Source: Absidia repens
Lineage: Eukaryota > Mucoromycota > Mucoromycetes > Mucorales > Cunninghamellaceae
Length of the DNA: 64,000 bases
Assembly: GCA_002105175.1 (NCBI GenBank)
Contig: MCGE01000001.1
Coordinates: 930,001 to 994,000, forward strand
Reading direction: 5' to 3'
Shown: piece by piece, positions 63,177-64,000 of the stretch
Layout: the number at the start of each line of letters is the position of its first letter
Position numbering within the stretch: position 1 is the stretch's first letter
The notes under the pieces: model-generated
What the model saw: only the letters and a program-made list of their open reading frames with translations
Database searches by the model: none
Told to the model about the DNA's origin: nothing
Translations under genes and position numbers: made by a program

Positions 63177-64000
63177 CTATTCCACAATGAATCCTTCCCG
63201 TGCAGCCCAAGAGTTCCCCAAGGTAGTAATAAAGTAAGCATCCTCCGAAGATATATCGCAAAGTATGGAGCCTTCCAAGATATCCAGTCGAGCTGTTTCC
63301 CATTCCGGTGAGGAGTCCGCATATCGGCCATACAGTTCGTGATCTGACGTATCCATCGCCAAGCGTTCGTACCAAAGCAGCAATTCAGGGTCATCCAACT
63401 TGTCTTTCTTATCAGCCATTGATATAAACGATAGAGGCACTTCAGGAGCGAATGGAATCAGGCCATAACGAGTTTGATTGGGTTTGATAGGTGATGCTGC
63501 TTGATAGAATTCATTGAGTAGTAACGTCTGACACCATGGTGGAATGTTACCTCGAATCATCATGTCTGATCGTTTACCGCCGGGATTTGTATATCTTGCG
63601 CCCATTGTATAACTGTAAGGAATAAATGATGAGGGTGAGGATGATGATGATGATGATGATGATGACGATGATGATGGTGATGATTGTGTTATTGTCGTTG
63701 CTGTTGTTGTTGTTGTTGTTGTTGATGTTGGTGGTGGTGGTGCTTCAAGCACATCATTCGAGATAAGTTGTGGTACATTGTTATAGCTAAATGTAAAAAT
63801 CGAGTCAAAGTCTGTATTCATCACCCGAAAAAAAAAGTAAGCGATGTAGTCCCTTATAAATGCTAACAGTTCTGTTCTTATTTTCATTGATATTACCTTC
63901 CTGAGTTGCGTCCGGTAAAGTGAATTGAGCAGCGTTACCCAAGAATGCTTCCAATAGATCGTATTGTTGCTGCTGTTGTTGCTGTTGAGAGGAATATGGG
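63177..64000 (-). CDS. Unrecognised low-complexity protein, C-terminal part (gene runs off the window)
   Basis: The last exon is 63811-63177. The preceding exon, from 63897 to beyond 64000, joins it in phase over an 85-bp GTAAT...CAG intron. The visible 245 residues begin with poly-Q and YDLLEAFLGNAAQF. Pro/Thr and Ser runs encoded by ACA/TCA-type repeats follow. A more ordered C-terminal half contains GNIPPWCQTLLLNEFYQAASPIK, PEVPLSFISM, DDPELLLWYERLAMDTSD, ARLDILEGSILCDISSED and YFITTLGNSWAAREGFIVE. I recognise no domain. Q-rich and S-rich runs are common in fungal transcriptional regulators, but that is only a guess. Confidence 0.8.
   Translation of the reverse strand, partial: HIPLNSNNSSNNTIYWKHSWVTLLNSLYRTQLRKVISMKIRTELLAFIRDYIAYFFFRVMNTDFDSIFTFSYNNVPQLISNDVLEAPPPPTSTTTTTTTATTITQSSPSSSSSSSSSSSSSPSSFIPYSYTMGARYTNPGGKRSDMMIRGNIPPWCQTLLLNEFYQAASPIKPNQTRYGLIPFAPEVPLSFISMADKKDKLDDPELLLWYERLAMDTSDHELYGRYADSSPEWETARLDILEGSILCDISSEDAYFITTLGNSWAAREGFIVE

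Overview
The window is a 64 kb piece of an AT-rich, intron-dense fungal nuclear genome, most likely a zygomycete-type fungus (Mucoromycota). The evidence is short GTAAG...TAG introns (mostly 50-150 bp) in nearly every gene, a fused mitochondrial ARG5,6 precursor, a fungal_trans transcription factor, fungal-type COX8, LYS9 and TMA46, and long poly(A)/poly(T) tracts between genes. The species cannot be named from sequence alone. Reading both strands and joining exons by phase gives 18 well-supported protein-coding genes, two of them cut by the window ends, plus two very small spliced genes. No rRNA, tRNA or CRISPR was recognised.

Layout. 0-3.6 kb: 3' part of a Zn2Cys6-family transcription factor (+), then RPS10 (-). 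6.1-8.8 kb: an unrecognised coiled-coil protein (-) and RPL10 (-). 10-15.2 kb: RAI1/DXO decapping nuclease (+) and eIF3a (+). 18-20.4 kb: a 7-transmembrane receptor-like protein with a long disordered tail (-). 22.9-23.8 kb: a 61-aa CCHC zinc-knuckle protein and a 26-aa spliced ORF (-). 25.4-28.5 kb: HAM1/ITPase and an atypical TBC protein (-). 30.4-35.3 kb: ARG5,6 (-) and ARG1 (+), a divergent arginine-biosynthesis pair sharing a 632-bp promoter with two TGACTCA sites. 37-39.3 kb: amino-acid permease (-). 41.7-46.4 kb: COX8 (-), LYS9 (+), IDH2 (+). 48.9-51.5 kb: DNAJC8/SPF31 (-) and PPIL4 (+), a divergent pair of spliceosome-associated proteins. 54.7-59.8 kb: mitochondrial uL4, NASP-type histone chaperone and TMA46 (all -). 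63.2 kb to the end: C-terminal part of an unrecognised low-complexity protein (-).

The centre of the window (30-46 kb) is rich in mitochondrial and nitrogen metabolism: arginine synthesis, lysine synthesis, 2-oxoglutarate production by IDH, amino-acid uptake and cytochrome oxidase. The genes lie on both strands in ordinary eukaryotic fashion and not in operons.

The most unusual feature is a noncoding dispersed repeat family. About ten copies in both orientations fill most of the large intergenic gaps (near 4.9, 15.8, 24.2, 24.9, 29.9, 35.9, 40.3, 47.9, 52.9 and 61.9 kb). The longest reach about 2.1-2.5 kb. Most share a core with a CACGTG-containing block, a purine-rich block and a conserved hairpin. 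I recognise no known element in it; a decayed or non-autonomous mobile element, or a structured RNA family, are both possible.
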